From contig CBDDGV010000001.1 in NCBI GenBank assembly GCA_965228005.1, positions 930,001-994,000 of the forward strand: a DNA stretch of 64,000 bases. The letters are read 5' to 3'. This DNA comes from JBCCXZ01 sp965228005. Its GTDB lineage: Bacteria > Planctomycetota > Planctomycetia > Pirellulales > Lacipirellulaceae. A program made the translations under genes and the position numbers. Under the pieces are notes generated by a model. The model was not told the origin of the DNA. It was given only the letters and a program-made list of their open reading frames with translations, and did no database searches. This document shows, piece by piece, positions 42,020 through 50,664 of this stretch; within the stretch, counting starts at the first letter, position 1; each line of letters begins with the position of its first letter.

Positions 42020-42274
42020 TCACCGGGGAGGACGGCGGTTGTGCTGCTCGGCGACGAGCTCCGCGAGCCTGCGGCGCTCTGCGGCGGTCGCGTTGCCGTC
42101 GAGGACCGACCACGTGAGGCGATTGATCTCGTTTTCAACCGATTCCGGGGCCGGCTGGTCGGGTTCGAGGCGGGTGCGCTCAGAGCTGCGGGCGGCGGTG
42201 TCCTCCCGCGGCGGTTCCGGGCTAGAAGACTGGTCGAGACGTGGTGACTGGCTTCGGGGAAGAGGAGCGATCAT
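42020..42274 (-). CDS. Small protein of unknown function
   Basis: 84 residues from ATG 42274, with AGGTG 6 nt upstream. A longer frame to 42619 is open but its extra N-terminal part is compositionally odd. The C-terminal 40 residues (NEINRLTWSVLDGNATAAER, then RLAELVAEQHN) resemble the short N-terminal helical segment seen before anti-sigma (FecR-like) modules in planctomycetes, in which LDG is followed by a run of Ala/Glu-rich helix. Here it stands alone. The rest is Ser/Pro/Arg-rich and probably disordered. Confidence 0.5.
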   Translation of the reverse strand: MIAPLPRSQSPRLDQSSSPEPPREDTAARSSERTRLEPDQPAPESVENEINRLTWSVLDGNATAAERRRLAELVAEQHNRRPPR

Positions 42275-42699
42275 CGCAACACCTGTTTGGCCGCTGAAAT
42301 TCCGTTGTGCGCCGGTGGCGTCGGGGGAGTTGAGAGCAACCGGCGTACCCACTGGCCGCCGGCAAGGGCGATAGCCGCGCAAACCGCGGCAGGGCAAGTA
42401 CTTCTGCGGTATTGCCAAGGGCGTCGGTTGCCACACGCTTTTGAGACACCCCAGACGCCGCCAGAGTTCGAGGCAATTGGTGCTTTCGATCCAAGCAGTC
42501 TCATGCGTTTCCGGTGAGGCCGCTTCTGGGGGTTTTGCGGCCAGCCGTCGGGTGCAAGTGATTGCCGGAGCCCACGCTAGGACGCACCGCTGCACCCTGA
42601 TACTACCCTTGTTAAGCACCTCGCCGTCGCAGTTTCGGCGGCCTCCCCTACGCAGTCGGGACCGGAATCTAATGCTCCGCTTAGCCGCGGCCTACGAGT
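42275..42699. other. Gene-free divergent region
   Basis: 425 bp between a minus-strand small gene and a plus-strand gene. The open frames in it have no recognisable family and atypical composition. No clear promoter, hairpin or repeat was found. Confidence 0.3.
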
Positions 42700-43089
42700 A
42701 TGCAATTCGGGCTGTTCCTCATTCATCGGCGAGTAATCTCGCGAAGCGAGTTCATTGATGCGCTCGAGGTGCAGATGGCGTCCCGGCCACAGATCGGCCG
42801 GCTAGCGCTCGAGCAGGAGAAGCTCACCGTACCCCAGGTTTTCCAGGTCCTGAACGCACAGAGTGACCTGCCCGACGAGATGTTTGGCGATCTGGCCATT
42901 GAGTGCGGGATGATGACCGAGGCGGACCTGAACGCTCTGCTGGCCCTGCAGGCGGAACGGACCAAGCCGATGTCGGAAATCCTCATCGAGCTGGGTTACG
43001 TGACCGCGGAACGGGCTCGGCAAGAGATGGCAGAGTACCGCAAGACGATGGAAGACCTCGGCGTCGGCGAACCAACCACGGCCCTGTAG
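42700..43089 (+). CDS. Small helical protein resembling the T2SS/T4P ATPase N-terminal (MshEN-like) domain
   Basis: 129 residues. Two repeats of the same helix pattern can be seen: ISRSEFIDALEVQMASRPQI with GRLALEQEKLTVPQVFQVL, and FGDLAIECGMMTEADLNALL with SEILIELGYVTAERARQEM. The G-x-L-x-x-E-x-G-x-x-(T/S) pattern is typical of the N-terminal domain of GspE/PilB-type ATPases, which can bind c-di-GMP in MshE. No ATPase is attached. It may be a stand-alone ligand-binding or adaptor protein. It converges with the HD-domain gene 21 bp away. Confidence 0.6.
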   Translation: MQFGLFLIHRRVISRSEFIDALEVQMASRPQIGRLALEQEKLTVPQVFQVLNAQSDLPDEMFGDLAIECGMMTEADLNALLALQAERTKPMSEILIELGYVTAERARQEMAEYRKTMEDLGVGEPTTAL

Positions 43090-43110
43090 ATGCAGAGCGC
43101 CCGGGGAGCG

Positions 43111-44448
43111 TCAAGCGTCGCCGGCAGCCTCGACCGCCTCTTCTAGCAGCCCGGCGACCAGCGCCGCGTCTCCCAGGTGACCCGCCAAGCGGGGGTGGAC
43201 TGAGACGCGGACGCGTTTCACGTAGTCGTCGAACTGCTCCTTGGCCAACGCCCGCACCATGGGCGACACCTCGCCCAGCGGCAGGTAGGCGTCTTCAGAG
43301 CGGTAGTAGACCTCGGTGTTGAATTGCACCTCCAGCCCGGCAGGGGGGGCGTCGATCAGCACCTCGGCGGGTGTGACCGTTTCGCCCAGGTGCTTGCCAA
43401 CCAACGACGCCAACGCCTCGGAGCAGGCTGTGAGGGCCGCGTACGAACGGCGCCTCAGCCGAGAGTAGATCTCCGGGGACTCGAACAGGCTGTACTGCCC
43501 CACGCACTTGTGCAGAACGCGGGTCGAGCCGAACAGACCGTCGAAGAGGCTGCGCTCTTCACGGCCGCTGAGCAGGCCTTCCAGAATAGACGGCAGCGTG
43601 GCGTCGGTGGAACGGAAGACCTCGTCCCAAGGCAGGCGGTCGGCGACGCTGTAGACCAGCCGCTGGAGCATCGCCGTGGCCGAACGCACGGTCTTGTGCC
43701 AGTAGACCTCGCTGAACATGACGTAGCGGGCGAAGACCATGGTCTCTGCGGCCGTCTTGCCCTTTTCGGTGATGGCGAGCCCGTCGCCCGCCTGGTTCAG
43801 GCACAGGCTCTGCACCAACCGGGGCACGTCGAGGTGGCGGCCGTAGGGCACGCCCGAGTGGTGGCTGTCGCGGGCGAGGTAGTCGATCTTGTCGATGTCG
43901 ATGGGGCCCGAGAGCATGCTGCCCAGGACCGAGCCCGCACGGTCGTTCCGCTCGCCGGCCAGCAACGCGGACACCTCGCCCGGCTCCAGGCCCCAGTCTT
44001 CGCGCAGCGCCGAAGCAAGCGGCTCGGCGGCAAGAGTGCCCGCCGCGAGCTCCTCGTGCTCGGGCACCCCGGGCAGGCCGAGGTCCTCAACCGGGTGGCA
44101 GTACGGCCAGTGGGCGATGTCGTGCAGCAACGCCGCCGCCAGGAACAGCTCGCCGTCGCGTGCGTCGACGGCCGCCCGGAAGGCGTCTTGTGCGGCGAGC
44201 CGATTGAGGAAGAGCAACGCGGCGCGGTAGGCGCCCAGCGAGTGCTCGAAGCGGCTGTGTGCAGCGCCGGGGTAGACGGTGCGGACCAGGCCGAGCTGAC
44301 TGACCCGCGCGAGCCTCTGGAACTGCGGGGTGTCGATCAGCCGTCGGACCCGGGGGGTGGTCGGCACGTCGGCATCGGGCGGGACGCGGACGATCGGCCC
44401 GCCCGACCGGAGGGCCGCCAACTCGGGGATGTCTGCCAGCTGCGTCAT
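43111..44448 (-). CDS. HD-domain phosphohydrolase (SAMHD1/dGTPase-like)
   Basis: 445 residues. The N-terminal half has the metal-binding HD pattern: TPQFQRLARVSQLG, HSRFEHSLG with H and its partner, AALLHDIAHWPYCH with the HD pair, and GPIDIDKIDYLARDSHHSGV with the distal Asp. This is the layout of the SAMHD1 / HD-superfamily triphosphohydrolases. The C-terminal part (about 230-445) is unassigned. The substrate may be a dNTP or another nucleotide. It is followed 19 bp upstream (on the minus strand) by the zinc-ribbon membrane gene. Confidence 0.85.
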   Translation of the reverse strand: MTQLADIPELAALRSGGPIVRVPPDADVPTTPRVRRLIDTPQFQRLARVSQLGLVRTVYPGAAHSRFEHSLGAYRAALLFLNRLAAQDAFRAAVDARDGELFLAAALLHDIAHWPYCHPVEDLGLPGVPEHEELAAGTLAAEPLASALREDWGLEPGEVSALLAGERNDRAGSVLGSMLSGPIDIDKIDYLARDSHHSGVPYGRHLDVPRLVQSLCLNQAGDGLAITEKGKTAAETMVFARYVMFSEVYWHKTVRSATAMLQRLVYSVADRLPWDEVFRSTDATLPSILEGLLSGREERSLFDGLFGSTRVLHKCVGQYSLFESPEIYSRLRRRSYAALTACSEALASLVGKHLGETVTPAEVLIDAPPAGLEVQFNTEVYYRSEDAYLPLGEVSPMVRALAKEQFDDYVKRVRVSVHPRLAGHLGDAALVAGLLEEAVEAAGDA

Positions 44449-44467
44449 CCGAGGCCTCCCGCTCCGG

Positions 44468-45181
44468 CTAGGCCCCGCCGAGCTGCAGCCCCGGCAACAC
44501 GGCGAGCCCCATTACGGCCCGCAGCACGACGGTCGCCAGCAGGTAGAGCGCGTAGTGGAAGAAGCCGGTGGTCATGTCGAAGTCGAAACACACCAAGGCG
44601 GCTCCCCCGCCGACCAACGCGATGGGGATGATCATGGCGCCGATCCACATCGGGGCGAGCCCCGCCTCGAGCTGGTCGGGGCCGAACATCTGGTTCGCGA
44701 CAAACAGGTAGACGCCCCAGAGCAGCGCGTAGATCAGTCCGCAGGCGAGCGAACGGAGCGCGAGGTCGTTCCCCGTGTAGGCGCCGAGTTCGGGGTCTTT
44801 GAGGAAGGAGTAGCCCGCGTAGGCGAGCGGCGGGCCGAGCAACACGGCCCCGGCCGTGAGTACCCAGAACAGGTTGTCGCCGAGGTCGCTGTTTCGGAGC
44901 AGCCAGGCGATCGCCACGGAGAGGATCACCAGACCCGCGGTGACGGCGAACACGTTGACGCTGAACTTGGCTTCCTTGCGGCGGATCGGCTTGAGGACCG
45001 ACTTGCCCTTGGCGTCGACCGACCCCGGCTCGGCCTCGGGTGCGTGGATCACCACCTGGTCTTCGAGCTTGGGGATCTCGATCGGCGCCTTGCACTTCGG
45101 GCAGGGCCCGGTCTTGCCGGCGTGCTGGTCGCCCACCGTAAACCGGGCGTGGCAGCTGGGGCAGGTGACGTTGATGGCCAT
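44468..45181 (-). CDS. Zinc-ribbon membrane protein
   Basis: 237 residues from ATG 45181. The N-terminus VTCPSCHARFTVGDQHAGKT with GPCPKCKAPIEIP is a two-pair zinc ribbon of the MJ0042 type. After a charged linker (about 45-70) five membrane helices follow: VFAVTAGLVILSVAIAWLL, WVLTAGAVLLGPPLAYAGY, LACGLIYALLWGVYLFVA, MWIGAMIIPIALVGGGAAL and the final AVMGLAVLPGL region. The function is unknown. The combination of an N-terminal zinc ribbon with a polytopic tail is a common planctomycete arrangement. Confidence 0.75.
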   Translation of the reverse strand: MAINVTCPSCHARFTVGDQHAGKTGPCPKCKAPIEIPKLEDQVVIHAPEAEPGSVDAKGKSVLKPIRRKEAKFSVNVFAVTAGLVILSVAIAWLLRNSDLGDNLFWVLTAGAVLLGPPLAYAGYSFLKDPELGAYTGNDLALRSLACGLIYALLWGVYLFVANQMFGPDQLEAGLAPMWIGAMIIPIALVGGGAALVCFDFDMTTGFFHYALYLLATVVLRAVMGLAVLPGLQLGGA

Positions 45182-45258
45182 GCGCGGTTGGTGCGGTTCG
45201 GGGGTGGCAGGTGCGGGCGGGGCGTTGCACGCTCCCCGCGTCGGCGAGCAGACCGTGC

Positions 45259-45750
45259 TCAGTCGGTGTGCTTCAGGTCGTCTTCGTTGATGGGCAAAAA
45301 GCCCTTGGACGCGAGGGTCTCGAGGGCCATCTCGATGTTGTCGACCATCAGGGCCACCACGGGCAGGTCGTGGGGGCGGGCGATCACCGGGTAGACCTGC
45401 GAGATGTTCACCTCGGCCTGCAGCAGCGCGGTGCAGACTTGCAGCAGCGGCTGGGGCCCTTCGGGCAGTTCGACGGCGATGAGGTCGGACTCGACGATTG
45501 CCAGGCCGGCGCGTTCCAGCACCTCGCGGCCCTGCTCGGGGTCGCTGAGCAGAAACCGCACGACGGCGCACTCGGTCGAGTCGGTGATCGTCAGCGCGAC
45601 GATCCGGACGTTGCTGCCCTCGAACCTGCGGACGACCTCGAGCAACTGGCCGACGCGGTTCTCGAGGAAGACCGTGAACTGCCGGATCGAGGGGTAGTCC
45701 CTTCCGTGGAGGGTGGCGAAGCCGCTGCCGGCTCCTTCGCCGCTACTCAT
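45259..45750 (-). CDS. ACT-domain protein
   Basis: 163 residues; AGGAGC lies 7 nt upstream of the start. Two ACT domains in tandem: the first about 20-90 (IRQFTVFLENRVGQLLEVVR, then IVALTITDSTECAVVRFLLSD), the second about 95-155 (LLQVCTALLQAEVNISQVYP). Tandem ACT proteins bind amino acids and often regulate amino-acid biosynthesis or transport. No attached enzyme or DNA-binding domain is present, so the target is unknown. Confidence 0.87.
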   Translation of the reverse strand: MSSGEGAGSGFATLHGRDYPSIRQFTVFLENRVGQLLEVVRRFEGSNVRIVALTITDSTECAVVRFLLSDPEQGREVLERAGLAIVESDLIAVELPEGPQPLLQVCTALLQAEVNISQVYPVIARPHDLPVVALMVDNIEMALETLASKGFLPINEDDLKHTD

Positions 45751-45981
45751 GCATTGCTCCTAGAACACCCTTGTTCAGATTCTCTCTCGGGTCTGGAGAG
45801 CCTCCGGGGCCGGCCCTGCCGCGTGGTCCTGGTGAGGGGCGACCGCCCTCAAACCGGGGAGTATACGGCCCTTGGGGGGCTGTTGCAACGATTGCTGCGG
45901 GGGGCCGGTTGGCCGCCTTAGCGGCATGGGATACGATCCACGACCCGCCCGGACCAGCCAGGAGCCCCCCGCCGGATCGCC

Positions 45982-46377
45982 ATGCAACACGAAATCGAGA
46001 TCGAGGTCCGTTACTACGAGACCGACGGCCAGGGCGTGGTGCACCACTCCAACTACATGCAGTACTTTGAGCTGGCGCGCGTGAAGATGTTGCAGGCGAT
46101 GGGCCACGACTACGCCGACCTGGAACGCGACGGGGTGTTCCTCGTGGTGCACAGCCTCAGCTGCCGCTACCACCGCCCCGCCCGCTTCGGCGACACCCTC
46201 CGCCTGGTGACCACGGTGGCGCGGGCCACCTCGGCCCGCATCGATCACACCTACGCGGTGTTCCGCGGCGAGGACCTGCTGGTGGAGGGCAAGAGCACCA
46301 TCGCCTGCGTCGACCGCAGCGGCAACATCCGCCGCATCCCTTCGCACGTGCTGGGCGAGCCGGAGGACGACGCGTGA
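45982..46377 (+). CDS. Acyl-CoA thioesterase, 4HBT/YbgC family
   Basis: 131 residues. The hot-dog fold motif VRYYETDGQGVVHHSNYMQYFELAR carries the conserved D-G-x-G-V-V-x-H-x-N-Y; the catalytic Asp is in ETDGQG. YHRPARFGDTLRLVTTV and EGKSTIACVD continue the fold. It hydrolyses acyl-CoA or related thioesters in the cytosol. The length is normal. It is 32 bp before the DJ-1-like gene on the same strand. Confidence 0.92.
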   Translation: MQHEIEIEVRYYETDGQGVVHHSNYMQYFELARVKMLQAMGHDYADLERDGVFLVVHSLSCRYHRPARFGDTLRLVTTVARATSARIDHTYAVFRGEDLLVEGKSTIACVDRSGNIRRIPSHVLGEPEDDA

Positions 46378-46409
46378 TGCAGACAACTCAATCGAGGGGG
46401 CGTTAAGCC

Positions 46410-46985
46410 ATGAAGAGCGTGCTGATGCTGGTGGGCGACTTCGTCGAAGACTACGAGGCGATGTGCCCCAAGCAGATCCTGGAGACGTTCGGCTACCGGG
46501 TCGACACGGTCTGCCCCGAGAAGGGGCCGGGGGATGCGGTCGTGACCGCGGTCCACGACTTCGAAGGGCACCAGACCTACTCCGAGAAGCAGGGGCACGA
46601 CTTCCCCGTGACGACGGCCCTGGAGGAAGCCAAGGCGGCGGACTACGCGGCGTTGGTCGTCCCCGGCGGGCGGGCGCCGGAGTACCTGCGGTTGTTCCCG
46701 GCCGTGCTGGAGTTGGTGCGGTCGTTCTTCGAAGCGGGCAAACCTGTGGCCGCGACGTGCCACGGGCCGTTGATCCTCGCCGCCGCGGGGGTGCTCGAAG
46801 GCCGTACCTGCCAGGCGTACGTCGCGCTGCAGCCGGACATCGAGCAGGCGGGCGCGACGTGGGACGCCCCGAACGAGGGCCTGAGCAGCGTGTGCGTCGA
46901 CGGGCAGCTCGTGACGGCCCCGGCGTGGCCTGCGAACGCGGCTTGGATGCGCGAGCTGCTGAAGCTGCTGGGGCACGACCTCTGA
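46410..46985 (+). CDS. DJ-1/PfpI-family protein
   Basis: 191 residues; GAGGGGG lies about 9 nt upstream of the start. The DJ-1/PfpI pattern is seen in MLVGDFVEDYEAMCP with a Glu near the start, LVVPGGRAPEYL and the nucleophile elbow VAATCHGPLILAAAG with the reactive Cys. Members are deglycases, glyoxalases or stress chaperones. This protein is longer than DJ-1, closer to the class of about 190 residues that acts on carbonyls. The active-site Cys is present. Confidence 0.88.
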   Translation: MKSVLMLVGDFVEDYEAMCPKQILETFGYRVDTVCPEKGPGDAVVTAVHDFEGHQTYSEKQGHDFPVTTALEEAKAADYAALVVPGGRAPEYLRLFPAVLELVRSFFEAGKPVAATCHGPLILAAAGVLEGRTCQAYVALQPDIEQAGATWDAPNEGLSSVCVDGQLVTAPAWPANAAWMRELLKLLGHDL

Positions 46986-47026
46986 TTGTGGGAGACGATG
47001 CACACTTCTCACTTAGGGCAGCGCGC

Positions 47027-47064
47027 AAAAAAACCCGGCCGCGGCTTTGGAGGCCACGACCGGG
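47027..47064 (-). terminator. Intrinsic terminator of the GATase-like gene
   Basis: On the minus strand a 12-bp stem with two G-U pairs (47053-47064 with 47034-47045, 7-nt loop) is followed by seven T (47033-47027). It lies 31 bp past the minus-strand stop of the gene at 47095. Confidence 0.85.
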
Positions 47065-47094
47065 CAAAGGAATTGGTCGGGGGCTGCGGACTTG

Positions 47095-47838
47095 CTAGGC
47101 GACGAGCTTCATCGCGTCGGCCGCCTCGGTGGCGCCGGCGATGAACTCTTCGAAGATCCGCGTGTCGAGCGCCGAAGCGGTGTCGGCCTCGGGGTGGAAC
47201 TGCGTGCCGACGGCGAACCAATCGGGCATCGCGCTCTCGATGGCCTCGATCACGCCGTCCGGGCAGCGGGCGGTGACCTCGAAACCGGGCGCCACTTCGT
47301 CGACCGCCATGTGGTGGCGGCTGTTGACGCGGAGCTCGCCGTCGCCGTAGACGCGGTCGATCAGCGAGCCCGCGACGATCTCCAGAGTGTGGCGGTGGGC
47401 TGGGTCGAGCGGGTCGCGGTGCGGCAGGGCGGTGGGTAGGTCTTCGGGGATGTGCAGCAGGAGGTTGCCTCCTTGGGAGACGTTGAGCAGCTGCATGCCG
47501 GACCCGATCGCGAGCACGGGCAGGCGTTGTTCGGAGACGACCCGCATGAGCATCCGGTCGAAGGTCTCACGGCGCGGGTCCTGGAGCTTGACGGTGGGGT
47601 GGAGCATCCAACCGTCGCGGCGCGGGTCGAGGTCGGCCCCGCCCACAAAGAGGATGCCGTCCAGCCGTTCCAGCACGGCCGCGACATCGGCCTCGTCGTC
47701 GCAAGGCGGCAGGATGACGGGCACGCCGCCCGCCTTCTGTACCGCGTCGCAGTATTCGGATGACACGAAGCTGTAGGCCGGCGTGTCTTGCTTGGGTCCT
47801 CGGTAGTCTGCGTTCAGTCCGATCAACGGCTTGGGCAT
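47095..47838 (-). CDS. Class I glutamine-amidotransferase-like protein (PuuD family) lacking the catalytic Cys
   Basis: 247 residues, with AAGGGA about 12 nt upstream. The fold matches gamma-Glu-GABA hydrolases: PLIGLNADYRG, GILFVGGADLDPRRD, the nucleophile region LPVLAIGSGMQLLNV, and FAVGTQFHPEADTA with the His/Glu pair. In PuuD and other class I GATases the nucleophile region reads ICRGMQ; here the Cys is Gly 112 and the next residue Ser 113. The codons for IGSG read clearly, so this is not a one-base error. The protein is therefore probably inactive as an amidase or uses another mechanism. Confidence 0.85.
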   Translation of the reverse strand: MPKPLIGLNADYRGPKQDTPAYSFVSSEYCDAVQKAGGVPVILPPCDDEADVAAVLERLDGILFVGGADLDPRRDGWMLHPTVKLQDPRRETFDRMLMRVVSEQRLPVLAIGSGMQLLNVSQGGNLLLHIPEDLPTALPHRDPLDPAHRHTLEIVAGSLIDRVYGDGELRVNSRHHMAVDEVAPGFEVTARCPDGVIEAIESAMPDWFAVGTQFHPEADTASALDTRIFEEFIAGATEAADAMKLVA

Positions 47839-48335
47839 GGTAATGCATTCCCTTTCTGACGCCGCGCGGGGCGACGCCCATTACCAGGAAGGTCCTTCTC
47901 GGCCAGAGCGGCGGAGGCGGCGTTGAGCGACCCGAGGGGATCGGGCAGAGCCGCACCGTGGGAAGGAACCAAGACGATCGTTCGGACAAGCCGACACGAT
48001 GCAGAGAAACCACGCCGGGTTCTCACCGGCGGCCGCACCTTCCGTGGTACGGGTTTCCAAGATCACGCACGAGGCTGGTCGGACCGCCACCCAACAAGAC
48101 AGGCACAAGGCTCGTCCCGAACGGTGTGCGGCCAGATCGACGTCCCTTTCGCTGGCCTCAAAAACTCCCTTTTTCTGTTGGCCGTGTCACGCGGCCGGGT
48201 AGGAGATGCAAGTCTGCGGTGGAAAATAGGTCGATGCTGTCGGACCGGCAAGCCTTTAGAACATCTTGGGTGCAATTGCTTGGTGCTTGCACAAGAAACG
48301 CCGAAATCGACCTTGCCGTCGCGGACGAGGGTTCC
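47839..48335. other. Gene-free region between two minus-strand genes
   Basis: 497 bp with no credible coding frame. It contains the leader of the PuuD-like gene and the 3' flank of the CPBP gene. A short GGCCG/CGGCC hairpin lies near 48180-48196 with T-rich sequence before it. No repeat of the other families was seen. Confidence 0.35.
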
Positions 48336-49145
48336 TCAGAAGGCGGTTTGGCAAATCCAGTAACCGACGCAGAAGATGCCCGCGTCGGCCAAGACGTGGC
48401 TCAGCCACGGACCCCAAAGCGAGCCTGTGCGCTGGTACAGCCAAGCCCAGAACGCCCCGCCCACCGCGACGCAGACCGAAAAGGCCCACGTCGTGGGCGA
48501 AGCCCAGCCGAAGTAGTGCGCGAGCACGATCACGTGGTGGGCCATGAAACCTAGCGAGGAGACGACGATTGCGGCCGTTACTGGGACCTGCTTGGCCATC
48601 CTGTCGAAGACGAACCACCGCCAGTAGTACTCTTCCAGAAAAGCGTGGGCGGTGCTGCAGAACACGGCGAACAGGACGAACTTGGCGGGGGAACCCAGCC
48701 CCAGTCCGAGGAGTTTCTCCTGCATCGGGCCGATGGCCGACTGGAAGACGCCTGCGGGTTCGAGCACGTAGCGGTACCCCAGGACGGCCCCCAGGAACAC
48801 GGCGACCCCGAAGGCCAGGCCTGCCGCCGTGCCCTCGGTCCGGAGGCCCCTTGGGCGGGGGAACGCCCCGGCGGCGTACCACACCCACGCCACGGGCAGG
48901 GCGAATTGAACGGTCTTCATCACGCCGTACATCTGCCGCTGGACGGAGGACGCGGAGTCGGCTGCCCACACGAAGTACACCAGCGTCACGAGGCTGGGCA
49001 GCGCCATCGCCACGGCCAACACTGCTAGCTCAGCCCACCGCGAGGGGGTCTTACGGTCAGGGGAGTCTTCCACGGCGTTGGCTGTAGCTGATGGTGGCGG
49101 GGGCGGCGGGCGTCTGCTCCGCCGGACTTGCTGTTCGCGGGGCAC
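48336..49145 (-). CDS. CPBP-family intramembrane metalloprotease (CAAX-like)
   Basis: 269 residues from GTG 49145; a GTG near residue 25 is an alternative start, and the first 24 residues (PPPPPP) look disordered. Six to seven membrane segments. The catalytic motifs of the CAAX/CPBP family are present: FLEEYYWRWFVF (E-E-x-x-x-R), GFMAHHVIVL with the metal His, and WLSHVLADAGIF with the second His. It is likely to cleave or process a membrane-associated peptide. The gene is divergent from the OleA-like gene by about 75 bp. Confidence 0.85.
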   Translation of the reverse strand: MPREQQVRRSRRPPPPPPSATANAVEDSPDRKTPSRWAELAVLAVAMALPSLVTLVYFVWAADSASSVQRQMYGVMKTVQFALPVAWVWYAAGAFPRPRGLRTEGTAAGLAFGVAVFLGAVLGYRYVLEPAGVFQSAIGPMQEKLLGLGLGSPAKFVLFAVFCSTAHAFLEEYYWRWFVFDRMAKQVPVTAAIVVSSLGFMAHHVIVLAHYFGWASPTTWAFSVCVAVGGAFWAWLYQRTGSLWGPWLSHVLADAGIFCVGYWICQTAF

Positions 49146-49220
49146 GCCGATAGCTTGGAATCTTCTCCGCCGATTGCAACCGCCCCCCTACCGGCCGCGA
49201 CGCCCTCGCGGCTGCCCTGT

Positions 49221-50321
49221 ATGCGATACCAACGCGTCTGCATCGAGTCCTTGGGCTACAGCCTCCCCGAAGAGGTCATCACGAGCGACGAGATCGAGCG
49301 CCGCCTGACGCCCGCCTACGAGCGGCTGCGGCTGCCCGCGGGCCGGTTGGAGCTGATGAGCGGCATCCGCGAGCGGCGGTTCTTCCCGCCCGGCACGCTG
49401 CCGAGCGACGTGAGCAAGGTGAGCGCACGACGGGCCCTGGAGGCCTCGGGGCTGGCGCCCGACCGCATCGGGGCGTTGATCCACGGTTCGGTGTGCCGCG
49501 ACGTGCTCGAGCCCGCCACGGCGTGCGCCGTCCACGAGGCGGTCGGCCTCGGCCCGGATTGCGTGGTGCACGACGTGTCGAACGCCTGCCTGGGGATCCT
49601 GACGGGCATGGTGCACGTGGCCAACATGATCGAGCTGGGCCAGATCGAGGCCGGCATTGTGGTGGGCACGGAGTGCGGACGCACGCTGGTCGAGAACACG
49701 ATCCGGCTGCTGAACGAAGACGAGTCGATCACCCGGCGGGAGATCAAGCAGTTCGTCGCCTCGCTCACGATCGGCTCGGCCAGCGCGGCGGTGCTGCTCT
49801 GCAGCAGCGGGGTGAGCCGCACCGGGAACCGGCTGCTCGCGGCCCGGGCGGTGGCGCACACCGACCACAACACGCTGTGCCGGAGCGACGGCATGGAAGA
49901 GTTCATGCGGACCGACAGCGAGCAGTTGATGCGGCGCGGCGTGGCGACGGCCGCGGAGACCTTCGACGGCCTCCTGGGCGACCTCGGTTGGGAGACCGGC
50001 GGCATTCAGAAGACCGTCTGCCACCAGGTTGGCTCCGCCCACCGCAAGCTGCTCTTCGACCGGTTGGGGCTGAGCCCCGAGCTGGACTTCTCCACGTTCG
50101 AGACGCTGGGCAACACCGGCGCGGCGGCGTTGCCGACCACCTTGGCGATCGCGGCAGAAAACGGCCGGCTGGTGCAGGGCAACCGCGTGGCGTTGATGGG
50201 CATCGGCTCGGGCATCAACTGCCAGATGATCGGCGTCGACTGGCAGGAGCAGCGGGTGTCCGGCGGCGTGTGGACCGACCGCGGAGCAAGCCGGCCCGAG
50301 ATCGCGGCAACGACCGCATAG
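49221..50321 (+). CDS. Thiolase-fold condensing enzyme, OleA-like (FabH relative)
   Basis: 366 residues from ATG 49221; upstream extensions are rejected. The active-site triad is Cys 123 (SNACLGILTGM), His 268 (CHQVGSAH) and Asn 298 (TLGNTGAAALP). The sequence tracks OleA of Xanthomonas rather than FabH: EIERRLTPAYERLRL, CRDVLEPATA with Glu 97 in the position of the OleA catalytic Glu, and a C-terminal GIGSGINCQMIGVDW matching OleA's GIGSGLNC. OleA condenses two fatty acyl-CoAs head to head, the first step to long-chain olefins. The oleBCD partners are not in this window. Confidence 0.85.
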   Translation: MRYQRVCIESLGYSLPEEVITSDEIERRLTPAYERLRLPAGRLELMSGIRERRFFPPGTLPSDVSKVSARRALEASGLAPDRIGALIHGSVCRDVLEPATACAVHEAVGLGPDCVVHDVSNACLGILTGMVHVANMIELGQIEAGIVVGTECGRTLVENTIRLLNEDESITRREIKQFVASLTIGSASAAVLLCSSGVSRTGNRLLAARAVAHTDHNTLCRSDGMEEFMRTDSEQLMRRGVATAAETFDGLLGDLGWETGGIQKTVCHQVGSAHRKLLFDRLGLSPELDFSTFETLGNTGAAALPTTLAIAAENGRLVQGNRVALMGIGSGINCQMIGVDWQEQRVSGGVWTDRGASRPEIAATTA

Positions 50322-50334
50322 CCTTCACCTAGCC

Positions 50335-50664
50335 TTAGTCGGGGGACAGCTCCCCGGGCGTGACGTCGGCCTGGCCGTGGCCGCGAATCCGAAGGACCGT
50401 TACGCGGGCGTCCTCTACGGCGAAGATAAGCCGGTACCGCTTGCCCCGCCGAGTACGGAAAAAGGCTTGCCTGTATTCCAGCTCACCCTTTACCGGCTCC
50501 GGGATGAGGCCGAAGCGCATGGGGTCGGATTCGAGACTCGAGATCGCCTGGTTAACCGCTTCGTCCCAACTTGCCGCCCCCTGGGGCGACCGCTCCCGGA
50601 TGTACTCATAGATCTGGTCGTAGTCGGCCTGCGCAAACGGATGGAAGTAGACGGAGAAGCTCAC
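50335..50664 (-). CDS. RelE/ParE-family toxin
   Basis: 109 residues from GTG 50664. The ParE fold is suggested by VYFHPFAQADYDQIYEYIRE, ISSLESDPMRFGL and RRGKRYRLIFAVEDARVTVLRIRG. Members act on DNA gyrase or on mRNA. Its start codon overlaps the stop of the upstream antitoxin gene by 4 bp (GTGA), so translation is coupled. The operon order is antitoxin then toxin. Confidence 0.88.
   Translation of the reverse strand: MSFSVYFHPFAQADYDQIYEYIRERSPQGAASWDEAVNQAISSLESDPMRFGLIPEPVKGELEYRQAFFRTRRGKRYRLIFAVEDARVTVLRIRGHGQADVTPGELSPD

Noticed and set aside
42275..42619. Upstream extension of the small minus-strand gene at 42020
   Set aside because: Cys/Arg-rich composition unlike the body, and a ribosome site is found at the internal ATG 42274.
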